64,000 bases of DNA from Microglena sp. YARC. Lineage: Eukaryota; Chlorophyta; Chlorophyceae; Chlamydomonadales; Chlamydomonadaceae. The DNA lies in NCBI GenBank assembly GCA_022414725.1, contig CM039463.1:72533027-72597026 (forward strand), read 5' to 3'. The notes below the pieces were generated by a model that saw only the letters and a program-made list of their open reading frames with translations, made no database searches and had not been told where the DNA came from. Shown here in pieces: positions 45,628 to 57,385 of this stretch. Positions within the stretch are counted from its first letter, which is position 1. Every line of letters starts with the position of its first letter. Position numbers and translations under genes: made by a program.

Positions 45628-45830
45628 AATGATAACGCCTGGTGGGGCGTGGTATTAAGGAGCCCCGTCTACAGCGGTAGGGAACGGGGCTGCTACTCTA
45701 CCTGGACAAAGCTACCATGGCGTTTGACAGCGACTGCGAACACTTAAGCGCACCGGAATTCGAACCTGGCATGTATGTCGGTCAAGGAGCTCTTGCCGTT
45801 GAGCCATTTGTTGAACTGGGTAAATTTGAT
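45628..45830 (-). mobile_element. tRNA-derived SINE, minus orientation
   Basis: ATAACGCCTGGTGGGGCG, GGGAACGGGGCTGC, GACAAAGCTACCATGGCG, then a B-box complement (GGAATTCGAACCTGG) and an A-box complement near 45800 (GCCGTTGAGCCA). Closest to the 61900-62105 copy. Inserted at the end of the donor-edge array. Confidence 0.75.
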
Positions 45831-46335
45831 GCTGATTTTTCTATTACATTACTTAGCATTGTCATCGACAGGCTATTGTTTGTGGGTGTGCTAGAGGTGG
45901 GTGGGGGTGGGTGGGGGTAGGTTGATGTGGTGGGTGGGGTGGGGGTGGGGGGGGCTGTGGTAGGTGTGGGATAGGTGGTGACGGACTGTGCGTTAATGGG
46001 TGTGCCAAGGGGTGGGTGGGTGGGTGGGGTAGGTTGAGTGTGGGTGGTGGTGGTGGGTGGGGGGCTGTGGTAGGTGTGGGCGTGTTTGTGGGTGTAGGTG
46101 TGGTGGGTGTTCGCATTAGCACAGTCATCGACAGGAGAGGTTGGTGACCGGACTGTGCGTTAATAGGTGTGCTGGAGGTGTGTGTGTGTTTGGGGGGGGC
46201 TGTCGGGTGGCGGTTGTGGTGGTGGGTGTGTGTGTGTGTGGTGGTGATTGGTGGTGGCTGTGACTGGACTGCGTGGGTCTGTTAGTGTGTTGGTTGGCTG
46301 TGGGTGTGTCAGTGATGACACAAGATGTTTCCAAG
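45831..46335 (+). repeat. G/T-rich degenerate repeat
   Basis: Two to three units of CATCGACAGG, GGGTGTGCTAGAGGTGGGTG and GACTGTGCGTTAAT blocks. G/T-rich on the sense strand, as in the rest of this intron's 5' part. Confidence 0.6.
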
Positions 46336-46815
46336 TGAAAATAATAAATAACCAACCCTCACCAACCCTTTTTAGCCCTCAGAAACCCTCACAAACCCTG
46401 TCCTACCAAATGTAGCCAACCGTAGCCAACCGTAACCAACTGTAACCAACCCTAATGCAAGCAGCCCCGTCCAACTTTATATATCCCAGGCATTCACCCC
46501 CAGACCAACCTTAAACCAACCCATCCCAACTGTAACCAACTGTAACCAACTGTAACCGACCTAATGCAAGCAGCCCGTCCAACTTTATATATCCAGGCAT
46601 CACCCCCAGGCCAACCTTAACCAACCCTCCAAACTGTAACAACTGTAACCGACCCTAATGCAGGCAGCCCCGTTCCAACTTTATAAATTCCAGCCATCAC
46701 CCCCCGAGACAACCCCAGACCAAACCAGCCAAATCAACTAACCCTAAAACACTCTATTCAACCCCAACCAATTCTAGTTCAGCTACACCACTACCATCAC
46801 CACCACCACAATCCT
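46336..46815 (+). repeat. C/A-rich ~110-bp repeat
   Basis: Three units of CCTAATGCAAGCAGCCCCGT CCAACTTTATATATCCCAGG, with AACTGTAACCAACTGTAACC between them (46440-46700). This is where the intron switches from G/T-rich to C/A-rich. Confidence 0.75.
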
Positions 46816-47919
46816 ACCAACGCCACCTACCCCCCCCCCCCCCCCCCCCTCCACCCTCTCAACCCAACTACCCACCAACTTCACCCACCGACCCAACCCA
46901 CCCACCAACCAACAACCTCTCTTGCCTCACAAGACTCACCGAACAACACCCCACCCCCACCACCACCCCACCCAACCCAACACCTACCCCCCCCCCAACC
47001 CCCCACCACCATCCCACCAACCTCCACCACCCTACCCCCACCCACCCAAACCACCCCACCCACCCCAGGTATGTTGAGCTCTTGGACATGGACCCCAATG
47101 AATGTAACTGCCCAGAGTTCTCGATGGCCATGTGAGGCAGCACCCCCATTGCCACCCCAAACCCAATCCAACCCAATCCAACCCAATCTAACCCCAATCC
47201 AACCCCAACCAACCCCAATCCAACCCCAACCCAACCCAAATCCAACCCAACCCAACCCCAATCCAACCCCAAACAACCCAATCCAACCCCAACCCAATCC
47301 AACCACCCCAACCCCAATCCAACCACAACCCAACCCCAATCCAACCACCAACCCAATCCAACCCCAAACCCAACCCCCAACCAACCCAACCCAACCCCCA
47401 ATCCAACCCCAACCAATCCTAATGTTGTCTCCCAACCCCCAACCCACCAGCCTCACACCCGCTACCCCTCCCCCCAACCCCCCAAACCCACCAGCTCACC
47501 AACCCGCTACCCTCCCCAACCCTCCCCAACCCACCAGCTCACCAACCCCCTACCCCTCCCCCAACCCCCCCAACCACCAGCTCACCATACCCGCTACCCC
47601 CCCCTCCCCACCCAGGTATGTGAGCTCCTGGACCTGGACCCCAATGAGTGTGACCGCCCAGAATTCGCCAATGGTCATGTCAGGCAGCACCCATTGCCAC
47701 CCCAACCCAACCCAACCCAACAATCCTCATGTAGCTCCCCCCCAACCCGCTACCACACCAACCCACCCCCAGGTATGTGAGCTCCTGGACCTGGACGCCC
47801 AATGAATCCTCCACATGCACATTCCTAACTAGCCCACCCACCTCCATCCCCCCCCAACCCCCATGCACACACCATCCACCACCTACCCCCCACCCCACCC
47901 ACACACACCTCCCACCCAG
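46816..47919 (+). repeat. Acceptor-edge array of the SelO VCELLDLDP exon
   Basis: Three copies of CCCAG plus GTATGTGAGCTCCTGGACCT near 47069, 47615 and 47771, ahead of the functional acceptor at 47918-47919. The first two copies extend about 90 bp into the exon (to GGCAGCACCC). Between them are AACCCCAATCC (47155-47420) and CCAACCCACCAGCTCACC (47430-47590) repeats. The whole stretch has almost no G on the sense strand outside the exon copies. Confidence 0.85.
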
Positions 47920-48094
47920 GTATGTGAGCTCCTGGACTGGACCCCAATGAGTGTGACGCCCAGAATTCTCCATGGTCATGTCAGGCAGCACCCCCTTGCC
48001 TGGAGCGAAGCCGTATGCGCAGTGCTACGGTGGCCACCAGTTTGGAAACTGGGCTGGGCAGCTAGGTGATGGGCGTGCTATCACTTTGGGAGAG
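47920..48094 (+). CDS. SELO: SelO exon with the YGGHQFG...GQLGDGRA core
   Basis: A 175-nt exon between AG (47918-47919) and donor GTACGG (48095). The second half is clean: [19 protein letters not shown] then [20 protein letters not shown]. This is the most conserved SelO signature and shapes the nucleotide pocket. The first half (VCELLDLDPNE.DRPEF) has two one-base deletions relative to its own array copies (near 47938 and 47960). A sequencing error is more likely than a dead gene, since the rest is perfectly conserved. Confidence 0.9.
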
Positions 48095-51000
48095 GTACGG
48101 TACTTTGTTAAGGGTTGGTTTGTGGGTGAGTGTGTAGTGGTTGGTAAGTTGTGCAGTTAATTGGTTAGAGTGTGTAGGGTTGTTAAGGGGGTGGTGTGGT
48201 AGTTAGGTGGGTGGTTAGTTGGTAAGGTTGGGTCGGTTGGTAAGTGTGGGTTTAGAGTGTGGTGTGGTTAAGTGGTTAAAGTAGTTGGGTTAAAAGTTAG
48301 AGTGGGTGGTTGGTAATAGTTGGTTAGAGACCCAGATGTAGTGGTTGAGTTAGTGTTGGTTGGGCCTTAAGTGGGTGGCAAAGGGTAAGTAGTCTGGTAG
48401 TGTTTATATAGGTTAAGTAGTGTTGTAGTGGGTAGTAGTGGGTTAGTGTGTAGTGGTTGGTTAGATGGGGGGGTGGTAAGTTGGTGATTGTAGTGGTTGG
48501 TTAGTGAGAGACTGGGTGGGTTGGTAGTGGGTGGGTTGGTAAGTAAGTAGTGGTGGGTTGTTAGTGGGTTTGGTAAGTAAGTGGGCTGGTAAGTAGTTGG
48601 TGTAGTGTTGAGTAGGTAGTGGTTGGTTAGTGGGTGGGTTGGTAAGTAGTGGTTAGAGTGTGTAGTAGTGTTGGTTAGTGTGATTGGTTGGTTAGTGGTG
48701 GTTTGTAGTTGGGTTAGAAGTGTGTAGTGGTTGGTTAGTGGGTGGTTATGGGTGGGTTGGTAAGTAGTTGGTTAGAGTGTGTAGTGGTTGGTTAGTGGTG
48801 GGTAAGTAGTTTGGGTTAGAGGTGTAGTGGTTGTTAGTGGTTTGGTAAGTGGGTGGTTTGGTAAGTAGTTGGTTAGAGTGTGCAGTGGTTTTTAGGTTAG
48901 TTGGGTGGGTTGGTAGTATTTTGTTGGTTAGTAGGTTAGTGTGTAGTGGTTGGTTAGTTGGTGGGTGGGTATGGTTAGGGTGGTTGGTAAGTAGTAGTTG
49001 GGTTAGGTGGTGGGTTGGTTAGTGTTGTAGTGGGTTATGTTGTTAGTGGGTTGGGTTGGTAAGTAGTCGGGTGGGTTAAGTCGTGTAGTGTTGTAGTGGT
49101 TTGGTAAGTAGTTGTGTGGGTTGGTTAGTTAGGGTGGGGTTGGTAAGTAGTTGGGTTTAGTGTGTAGTGTTGGTTAGTGGTGGTGGTTAATGGGTGGTGT
49201 TTGGGGTTGGTAAGTAGTTGGGTTAGAGTGTGTAGTGGTTGGTTAGGTGGTTGGTTAGTGGGTGGGTTGGTAAGTAGTTGGGTTAGAGTGTGTAGTGGTT
49301 GGTTAGGGTGGGTTGGTAAGTAGTAGTGGGTGGGTTGGTTAGTGGGTGGGTTGGTAAGTAGTTGGGTTAGAGTGTGTAGTGGTTGGTTAGGTGGTGGGTT
49401 GGTTAGTGGGTGGGTTTGTAAGTAGTTGGGTTAGAGTGTGTAGTGGTTGGTTAGGTGGTGGGTTGGTTAGTGGGTGGGTTGGTAAGTAGTTGGGTTAGAG
49501 TGTGTAGTGGGGTTTGTTGTTTAGAGTGGTGGGTTGGTTAGTAAGGGTAGGTGGGCTCAGTGGGGTTGTGTGGTGGGTTGGTTGTAGTTGGGTTAGGTAG
49601 TGGTTGTTGGTTAGTGGGTGGGTGGGTTTGGGTAGTAAAGTAGTGGGTGAGTGTGTAGGTTGGGTTAGGTGTAAGGTTGGTTAGTGGGTGGGTTGTAGGT
49701 TTTGTTAGTGGTGTTAGGGTTGGTAAGTAGTTGGGTTAGAGTGGTTGGTTGAGTGTGTAGTGGTTGGGTTGGTATGTGGTTAGGGGTGGTGTTGGGTTGG
49801 TTAGTGGTGGGTTGGTAAGTAGTTGGGGTTAGAGTGTGTAGTGGTTTGGTTAGTGGGTGGGGTTGGTAAGTTAAGTTGGGTTTGAGTGTGTATGTTGTTA
49901 GTGGGTGGGTTGGTAATAGGGTTAAGTGTGCTAGTGGTGGCAGTTAGTAGTTAGAGTGGGGCGTAGTGGTTGGTGTAAGTGGGGTTGGTTAGTGGTGGGT
50001 TGTTTTAGTGGGTGTTGGTTAGTGGTAGTGTTGGTTGGTAAGTAGTTGTGAGTTAGGTGTTATGTAGTGGTGGGTTGGTGAGCTGGGTTGGGTTGGTAGT
50101 TTTAGGGTTGTAGAGTTAGTAGTTGGGTGGTTGGTTTAGTGGGTGGTTTTGTAGTGGGTAGGTGTAGTGGGTTAGGTGGGTTGAGTGGTGGGTTGGAGGT
50201 TTAGTGTGGTGGTGTTGGTATGTGGGTTGTTTAGTGGGTGGGTTTGGTAGTTTGGGTTAGAGTGTGTTTAGGTTTAAGTGGGTGGTTTGGTTAGTGTTGG
50301 GTTAGAGTGTGGTAGTGGTTGTTAGTGGTGGTAGGGTGGTTAGTGGTTGTTAGGTGGTTGGGTTGGTAGTGGGTGGGTTGGTTAAGTAGTTTGGGTTAGA
50401 GTGTGTAGTGGTTGGTTAGTGTGGGTTGGTAGTGGTAGAGTGTGGGTTAGAAAGTAGTTGGGTTAGAGTGTGTAGTGGTTGGTTAGTGGGTGGGTTGGAC
50501 AAGTGTTTGGGTGGTGGTGTGGTTGGTTAGTGGGTGGGTTTGTAAGGTAGTTGGTTAGAGTGTGTAGTGGTTGGTTAGTGGTGGTTGGTTAGTGGGTGGG
50601 TTGGTAAGTAGTTGGGTTAGAGTGTGTAGTGGTTGGTTATGGTGGTGGGTTGGTTTGGTTAGTGGGTGGTTGGTTAGTGGGTGGGTTGGTAAGTAGTTGG
50701 GTTAGAGTGTGTAGTGGTTGGTTAGTGGGGGGTTGGTAAGTAGTTGGGTTAGAGTGTGTAGTGGTTGGTTAGTGGGTGGGTTGGTTAGTGGGTGGGTTGG
50801 TAAGTAGTTGGGTTAGAGTGTGTAGTGGTTGGTTAGGTGGTGGGTTGGTTAGTGGGTGGGTTGGTAAGTAGTTGGGTTAGAGTGTGTAGTGGTTGGTTAT
50901 TGGGTGGGTTGGGTGTTGGTTAGAGTGGTGTAGTGGTTGGTTAGTGGGTGGTCGGTAAGTTAGTTGGGTTAGAGTGTGTAGTGGTTGGTTAGTGGTTGGG

Positions 51001-52430
51001 TTGGTATAGTGTTTGGTTAGGGTTGGGTTGGTTGGTAAGTAGTTGGGTTAGAGTGTGTAGTGGTTGGTTTGGTGGTGGGTTTGGCGTGGTTAGTGGTTAG
51101 AGTGTGTGTGGTGGTTGGGTTTTGTTAGTGGGTGGTGGTTAAGTGTTGGAGTTGGGTTAGAGTGTGTGTGGTTGGTTAGATGTGGTTGGTTAGTGGGTGG
51201 GTTGGTAAGAAGTGGGTTGGTTAGTGGTAGTGGGTTGGTGGTGGTTGGTGTGGGTGGGTAAGTAGTTGGGTTAGAGTGTGTAGTGGTTGGTAAGTGGGTG
51301 GGTAGTAGTTTGGGTTAGAGTGTGTAGTGGTAATTTGGTATTCAGTGGTTGGGAGATGAGTGGTGTGTCAGTGGATTTTTTGGTTAGGTGGTTGTTAAGT
51401 GGGTGGGTTGGTAAGTAGTTGGCTTAGGAGTGTGTAGTCTGGTTGTTATGGTGGGTTGGTTAGTGGTGTGGGTTGGTTGAGTGGTAGTTTGGGTTAGTGT
51501 GTGGTTAGAGTGGTCTTGTAAGTAGTTGGGATATTAGTGGTAATTTAGTGGGAATGGGGAGTGGTGGTAGTGTTGGTGAGTGTGGTTATTGTGGTTGGTT
51601 AGTGGGGAATTGGTTAGTGGTTTGTGAGGTAGTGGGTGGGTTGGTCAGTGGGTGGGGTTATGGTAATGGTGTGGTTGGGTTTGGTTAGTGGGTGTTCGTG
51701 GGTGGGTTGGTAGTGGGTGGGTTGGTAGTAGTTTGGGGTTAGAGTTTGTGTAGTGGTTGGTTTAAGGTTACTGGTTAGTGGGTGGGTTGGTAGTTAGGGT
51801 GGGTTGGTCAGAGTTGTAAGTAGTTGGGTTAGAGTGATGTGGTTAGTGGTTGGTTAGTCGGGTGGGTTGGTTAATAAGTAGATTGGGATACGGTGGGGGT
51901 TAGTGGAAGGGTTGGTTGGTGTTAGTGGGTTGGTTGGAAGTGGGTTGGTTGTAGTGGGTGGTTGGTTAGGTGGTGGAGAGTGTGGTTAGTGTTAGTTATA
52001 GGTGGGTGGCAAATAGTTGGGTGGGTAGTGAGTGTAGTTGGTTTGGTTAGTGGGTGGTTAGTGGTTTGAGGTGGTGAGGTTGGTTAGTTGGGTTTGGTAA
52101 GTAGTTGGGTTTAGAGTGTGTGTGGTTAGGTTAGTGTGGGTTGGTTTAGGTTGGTTATGGGTGGGTTGGTTAGTGGGTGGGGTTGGTAATAGATTCGGGT
52201 TGGTGTGTGTGGTTGGTTATTGGTTTGGTTACGTGGGTTGGGTTGGTTAGTGGGTGGTTTGGTAGCTCGGTGGGTTGTTGTGAGTGGTTGTGGGTTGTTA
52301 GTGGAGTGGTTGGTAAAGCTATGGTTTAGAAGTTTGTTGGGTTGGTTTAGCGGGTGAGTGGGGTGGATAGTGGTTTGTTAGTGGTTACTAGTGGTTCATT
52401 AGGATTTGGTTTGTGGGGGGCGGGATGGAC
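48095..52430 (+). repeat. 4.3-kb G/T-only minisatellite in the SelO intron
   Basis: Units of about 48 bp, best seen at 49207-49520 and 50560-50930: TTAGTGGGTGGGTTGGTAAG, TAGTTGGGTTAGAGTGTGTA, GTGGTTGG. The core TTAGTGGGTGGGTTGG (16 bp) is also repeated by itself. The sense strand has almost no C. The unit can be traced to the first 100 bp after the donor (GTGTGTAGTGGTTGGTAAG at about 48130), so the array grew from intron rather than exon sequence. Each unit contains GGTAAGTAG, which resembles a donor. Confidence 0.9.
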
Positions 52431-52824
52431 ACACACACACAATCAAAAAAACAAACAAAAAACTACCTACACACACACACACACCAATCACAAAAACGAC
52501 CCCCCCCCCCCCCTTACACACACGTACTATCTCACGCCAACCACGCACACCGCACAAGCTCACACACCACACACAACACCAATCAATCACCAACCAATCC
52601 CCCCCCCCCCCCCCCCCACCCCCGTCCCCTGCACACACCACACAAGCACGCACACACTGTCTCACACTAACCACGCAGACACACAAGCTCTCACACCACA
52701 CACACACACCAATCAATCACCAACCGATACCCCCCCATACACACACACACACACACACACAGTCTCACACGCACCACACAAACTCCACACACACCACACC
52801 CCACAACACCAATCCCCCCCCTCC

Positions 52825-52869
<45 letters not shown>
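52431..52869 (+). repeat. C/A-rich acceptor-side tract of the same SelO intron
   Basis: (CA)n with CACCAATCAATCACCAACC and C-run blocks in three loose repeats, ending in a CA run directly against the acceptor CACACAG (AG at 52868-52869). It is complementary in type to the G/T-rich 5' part of the same intron. Confidence 0.85.
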
Positions 52870-52870
<1 letters not shown>

Positions 52871-53010
52871 TCGTTAACAGCAAGGGAGAGCGATGGGAGC
52901 TGCAGCTGAAGGGAGCGGGTAAGACTCCCTACAGCCGTCGCGCTGATGGCCGTGCTGTGATGCGCAGCAGCGTGCGTGAGTTCATCGAAGCGAGGCATGT
53001 ACATTTAGGG
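52870..53010 (+). CDS. SELO: SelO exon with the [11 protein letters not shown] motif
   Basis: A 141-nt exon between AG (52868-52869) and donor GTGAGT (53011). It encodes [20 protein letters not shown] then [17 protein letters not shown], a hallmark of the family; the lysine in LKGAG and the following arginines contribute to nucleotide binding. The end should read GSEAMYHLG, as in all the array copies that follow, but three single bases are missing here (near 52988, 52997 and 53004). The next exon starts VPTTRALSLV, as in known SelO proteins (SEAM..LGIPTTRAL). Confidence 0.92.
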
Positions 53011-54800
53011 GTGAGTTGAATACCTTTTGCCGTCGCGTCGCGATGTTGGTCGTGCGGTTGGTCGTGCTGATGGTCGTGCGGTTGGTCATGCTGATGGTCG
53101 CGCTGATGGCCGTGCTGTGATGCGCAACAGCGTTCGAGAGTTTATCAGAAGCAAGGCCATGTACCACTTAGGAGTGAGTTGAATACCTTTTGCCGTGGCG
53201 TTGCGCGGTTGGTCGTGCTGATGGTCGTGCTGATGGGCGTGCTGATGGTCGCGCTGATGGCCGTGATGTGATGCGCAGCAGCGTGCGTGAGTTCATCGGA
53301 AGCGAGGCTATGTACCACATGGGGGTGAGTTGAACAAGGAGTTACCCTACGTCTTCAACAACTGTTCAAATACGGGGTCAGTAAGTAAGTAAGTAAGTAA
53401 GTATATAAGGTGTTTTGCTGCCGCGCTGATGGTCGTGCTGCGATGTGCAACAGTGTGCGAGAGTTCATCGGAAGCGAGGCCATGTACCACTTGGGGGTGA
53501 GTTGAATACCTTTTGCCGTCGCGCCGCGATGTTGGTCGTGCGGTTGGTCGTGCTGATGGTCGTGCTGATGGTCGCGCTGATGGCCGTGCTGTGATGCGCA
53601 ACAGCGATCGAGAGTTTATCGGAAGCAAGGCCATGTATCACTTAGGAGTGAGTTGAATACCTTTTGCCGTGGCGTTGGCGGTTGGGTCCGTGCTCATGGG
53701 CGTGCTGGTGGTCGCGCTGATGGCCATGATGTGATGCGCAGCAGCGAGCGTGAGTTCATCGGAAGCAAGGCCATGTACCACTTGGGGGTGAGTTGAACAA
53801 GGAGTTGCCGTACATCTTCAACAACTGTTCAAATACGGGGTCAGTAAGTAAGTAAGTAAGTAAGAAAGTATAGAAGGTGTTTTGCTGCCGCGCTGATGGT
53901 CGTGCTGCGATGTGCAACAGCTTGCGAGAGTTCATCGGAAGCGAGGCCATGTACCACTTGGGGGTGAGTTGAATACCTTTTGCCGTCGCGTCGCGATGTT
54001 GGTCGTGCGGTTGGTCGTGCTGATGGTCGCGCTGATGGCCGTGCTGTGATGTGCAACAGCGTGCGAGAGTTCATCGGAAGCGAGGCCATGTACCACTTGG
54101 GGGTGAGTTGAATACCTTTTGTCGTGGCGTTGCGCGGTTGGTCGTGCTGATGGTCGTGCTCATGGGCGTGCTGATGGTCGCGCTGATTGCCGTGATGTGA
54201 TGCGCAGCAGCGTTCGAGAGTTTATCAGAAGCAAGGCCATGTACCACTTAGGAGTGAGTTGAATACCTTTTGCCGTCGCGTCGCGCTGTTGGTCGTGCGG
54301 TTGGTCGTGCTGATGGTCGTACGGTTGATCATGCTGATGGTCGTGCTAATGGCCGGGATGTGATGCGCAGCAGCGTTCGAGTGTTTATCGGAAGCAAGGC
54401 CATGTATCACTTAGGAATGTGTTGAATACCTTTTGAGGCGTTGCGCGGTTGGTCGTCTGATGGTACGTGCTCATGGGGTGCTCAATGGGCGTGCTCATGG
54501 GCGTGCTGATGGTTGCGCTGATGGCCGTGATGTGATGCGCAGCAGCGTTAGAGAGTTTATCGGAAGCAAGGCCATGTATCACTTAGGGGTGAGTTGACAA
54601 GGAGTTACCTAGATCTATCAAAACTGTTCAAATACGGGGTCAGTAACTCAGAAAGTAAGTATAGAAGGTGTTTTGCTGCCAGCGTGATGGTACGCTGCGT
54701 GTGGAATAGCGTGCTCGAGAGTTCATCGGAATGCGACCATGTACCATTTGAGGGTGGTTGTAAATACCTTCTGCCGTCGTGTCGTGCTGTTGGTCGTGCT
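53011..54800 (+). repeat. Donor-edge array of the SelO EAMYHLG exon (about 11 copies)
   Basis: Units of about 140-175 bp repeat the exon's last 60-80 bp (GCGCTGATGGCCGTG, GAGAGTTTATCGGAAGC, AAGGCCATGTACCACTT) and the donor GTGAGTTGAATACCTTTTGC. Donors lie near 53172, 53325, 53496, 53648, 53788, 53965, 54104, 54254 and 54588. Copies near 54416 and 54749 have lost it. GTCGTGCTGATG dodecamers expand variably inside each unit. Some units instead contain an AAGTAAGTAAGT tract (near 53385 and 53845). Confidence 0.9.
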
Positions 54801-54904
54801 GATGGTCGTGTGAAGCATTTTTGCGCTGAATGGTCGTGCTGATGGTAGGATGATGGTCGTGCTGGTGGTTTCGCTGATGGTCGTGCTCGAGAACAGTGGT
54901 TGAC

Positions 54905-54975
54905 CCCAGTTCAATCAAACAAGCTGGCCCCCTCAACCTCACGCCTCGTTACAAGGCTTCCTATTCATTTATTTT
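54905..54975. repeat. Dispersed hairpin repeat
   Basis: GCTGGCCCCCTCAACCTCAC GCCTCGTTACAAGGC, followed by an ATTTATT end. Inverted copy at 16145-16215 and a shorter copy at 22515-22575. It may be the tail of a SINE or similar element. Confidence 0.6.
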
Positions 54976-55655
54976 AATAACTAGTATACAAACAATACAA
55001 AGAATACAAACAATACAAACAATACAAACAATACAAACAATACAAGCAGTACAAACAGTACAAACAATACAAACAATACAAACAATACAAGCAGTACAAA
55101 CAGTACAAACAATACAAACAATACAAACAATACAAGCAGTACAAACAATACAAACATACAACAATACAAACAATACAAACAATACAACAATACAAACAAT
55201 ACAAACAATACAAGCAGTACAAGCATACAAGCAGTACAAAACAGTACAACATACACAATTACAAACTACAAACAATACAAAAATAAAGCAGTACAAACAG
55301 TACAAACAATACAAACAATACAACAATACAAACAATACAACAATACAAAAATACAGACAATACAATGCAGTAAAACAGTACAAACAATACAAACAATCAA
55401 CAATACAAACATACACAATACAAACAATACAAGCAGTACAAGCAGTACAAGTAGTACAAACATACAAACAATACAAACCTACAAACAATAAAACAATACA
55501 AACAATACAAACAATACAAACAATACAAACAATACAAGCAGTACAAACAGTACGAACAATACAAACAATACAACAATACAAACAATACAAAATACAAACA
55601 AATACAGCAGTACAAACAGTACAACAATACAAACAATACAAACAATAAAAACAAT
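54976..55655. repeat. 9-bp minisatellite, first block
   Basis: Tandem ACAAACAAT with ACAAGCAGT and ACAAACAGT variants interspersed in patterned runs. The unit is a multiple of three, so long frames open in all six frames and none is a gene. Confidence 0.95.
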
Positions 55656-56604
55656 ACAAACGAGGGGGGGCAAGAAAAAGATTTCGTACCGCACGTTCGT
55701 ATGGATAGAGAACCGCGAGCAATAGTCGATACAAAAACAATCATGTCGATACAGCCACGGGCGGCCGAGATACGACGGGGGGGGGGGGGGGGGGGGGGGG
55801 GTCCGACCGTTTTCCAATTTATTTGTAACCTCGTGTAACTTTCTTGCCAGTGCGAATTTTTGAGCGTGACGTACACCATTGAGAAGGTCTGGACAAGAGG
55901 AGTACAAATCTGAAGTCGTTAGTTAGTGACACCAAGGGTGTAATTGGTGAATCTCTTGGAAGGTACATCCAGGCTGGACGCCAGGCTGGACGACACCCAG
56001 ACCTTCGCGTCCAGCTTGGAACGAGCGGCAGTTGGGCTGAAAAAGGCGCGCGCGCAACGCGTTCTGAATTCCGGTCCACCTACCGTACGAAGTTCTAAAG
56101 CAGTCGAGCCTGGGTTCGAGCTCGAGCCCCCCCCCCACCCCCCCACCACCACCCCCCACACACACCTTTCCCCCTCTCCCCACCCCCACCCCCACCCGAA
56201 ACACACACACCACCCGAGCCGACCATCAGGCTCTAGAATACAAGTTGAGTAGATCAAGCCATGATAATGATGATGATAAAAATAAAAAAGACAGAATAAA
56301 TAACGCCTTCAGTCGATTTTCGTGATCTCTCCTAGGGCGCGGACGACTTGCTGAGCGCCCAAGAAGTTGTAAAAATACTAAAAATCTAAATAACTTTGTC
56401 CAAACTTGATATTTATAAATTTTGGTTGTATGGTTGGAAAGGCCTTGCGAGATGATGCTCATGGACCCCCCCTTTCACTATGTAATACTGTCTGGGTGTC
56501 TACGATATGAGGTTCAAAGAGGGGAGGGGGGGGGGGGGGTCCCGGGGGTCAAAATAACAACTTCCGAACGTGCGGTCAGCCAACTTTATTCCTGCCCCTC
56601 CCTC
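55656..56604. mobile_element. Insertion with imperfect terminal inverted repeats splitting the 9-bp array
   Basis: The left end (CGAGGGGGGGCAAG ... CCGCACGTTCG, 55661-55703) and the right end (CGAACGTGCGG ... CTGCCCCTCCCTCG, 56565-56605) are complementary. Flanks read ATACAAAC on both sides, a possible 8-bp target duplication, though the host array makes that equivocal. The interior has a G-run at 55777-55801, C-rich sequence at 56125-56215 and no recognisable protein. Length (about 945 bp) and ends suit a non-autonomous hAT-like element. Confidence 0.55.
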
Positions 56605-57385
56605 GATACAAACAATACAAACAATGCAAGCAGTACAAACAGTACAAACAATACAAACAATACAAACAATACAAACAATGCAAGCAGTACAAACAGTACA
56701 AACAATACAAACAATACAAACAATACAAACAATACAAACAATACAAGCAGTTCAAACAGTACAAACAATACAAACAATACGAACAATACAAACAATACAA
56801 GCAGTACAAAAGTACAAACAGTACAAACAATACAAACAGTACAAACAATACAAAATACAAACAATACAAATACAATACAAACAATACAAACAATCAGTAC
56901 AAACAATACAAACAATACAAACAATACAAGCAGTACAATCAGTACAAACAATACAAACAATACAAACAATACAAGCAGTACAATCAGTACAAACAATGCA
57001 AACAATACAAACAATACAAACAAAGTACAACAATACAAACAATACAAAAATAAAACAATACAAACAATACAAGCAGTACAAACAGTACAAACAATACAAA
57101 CAATACAAACAATACAAACAATACAAACAATACAAACAATACAAGCAGTACAAACAGTACAAACAGTACAAACAATACAAACAATACAAACAATACAAGC
57201 AGTACAAACAATACAAACAATACAAACAATACAAACAATACAAACAATACAAACAATACAAACAATACAAACAATACAAGCAGTACAAACAGTACAAACA
57301 GTACAAACAATACAAACAATACAAACAATACAAACAATACAAACAATACAAACATACAATACAAACAATACAAACAATACTTGAC
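56605..57385. repeat. 9-bp minisatellite, second block
   Basis: The same ACAAACAAT / ACAAGCAGT array as 54976-55655, resuming after the inserted element. Confidence 0.95.

Noticed and set aside
53011..54800. Minus-strand frames such as [22 protein letters not shown]
   Set aside because: They are the antisense of SelO exon-edge copies and GTCGTGCTGATG dodecamers.
54976..57385. Long open frames on both strands in the ACAAACAAT arrays
   Set aside because: The unit is 9 bp, so all frames stay open without selection. The products are simple NTNNTN, CLYCLYC or VQTIQTI repeats.
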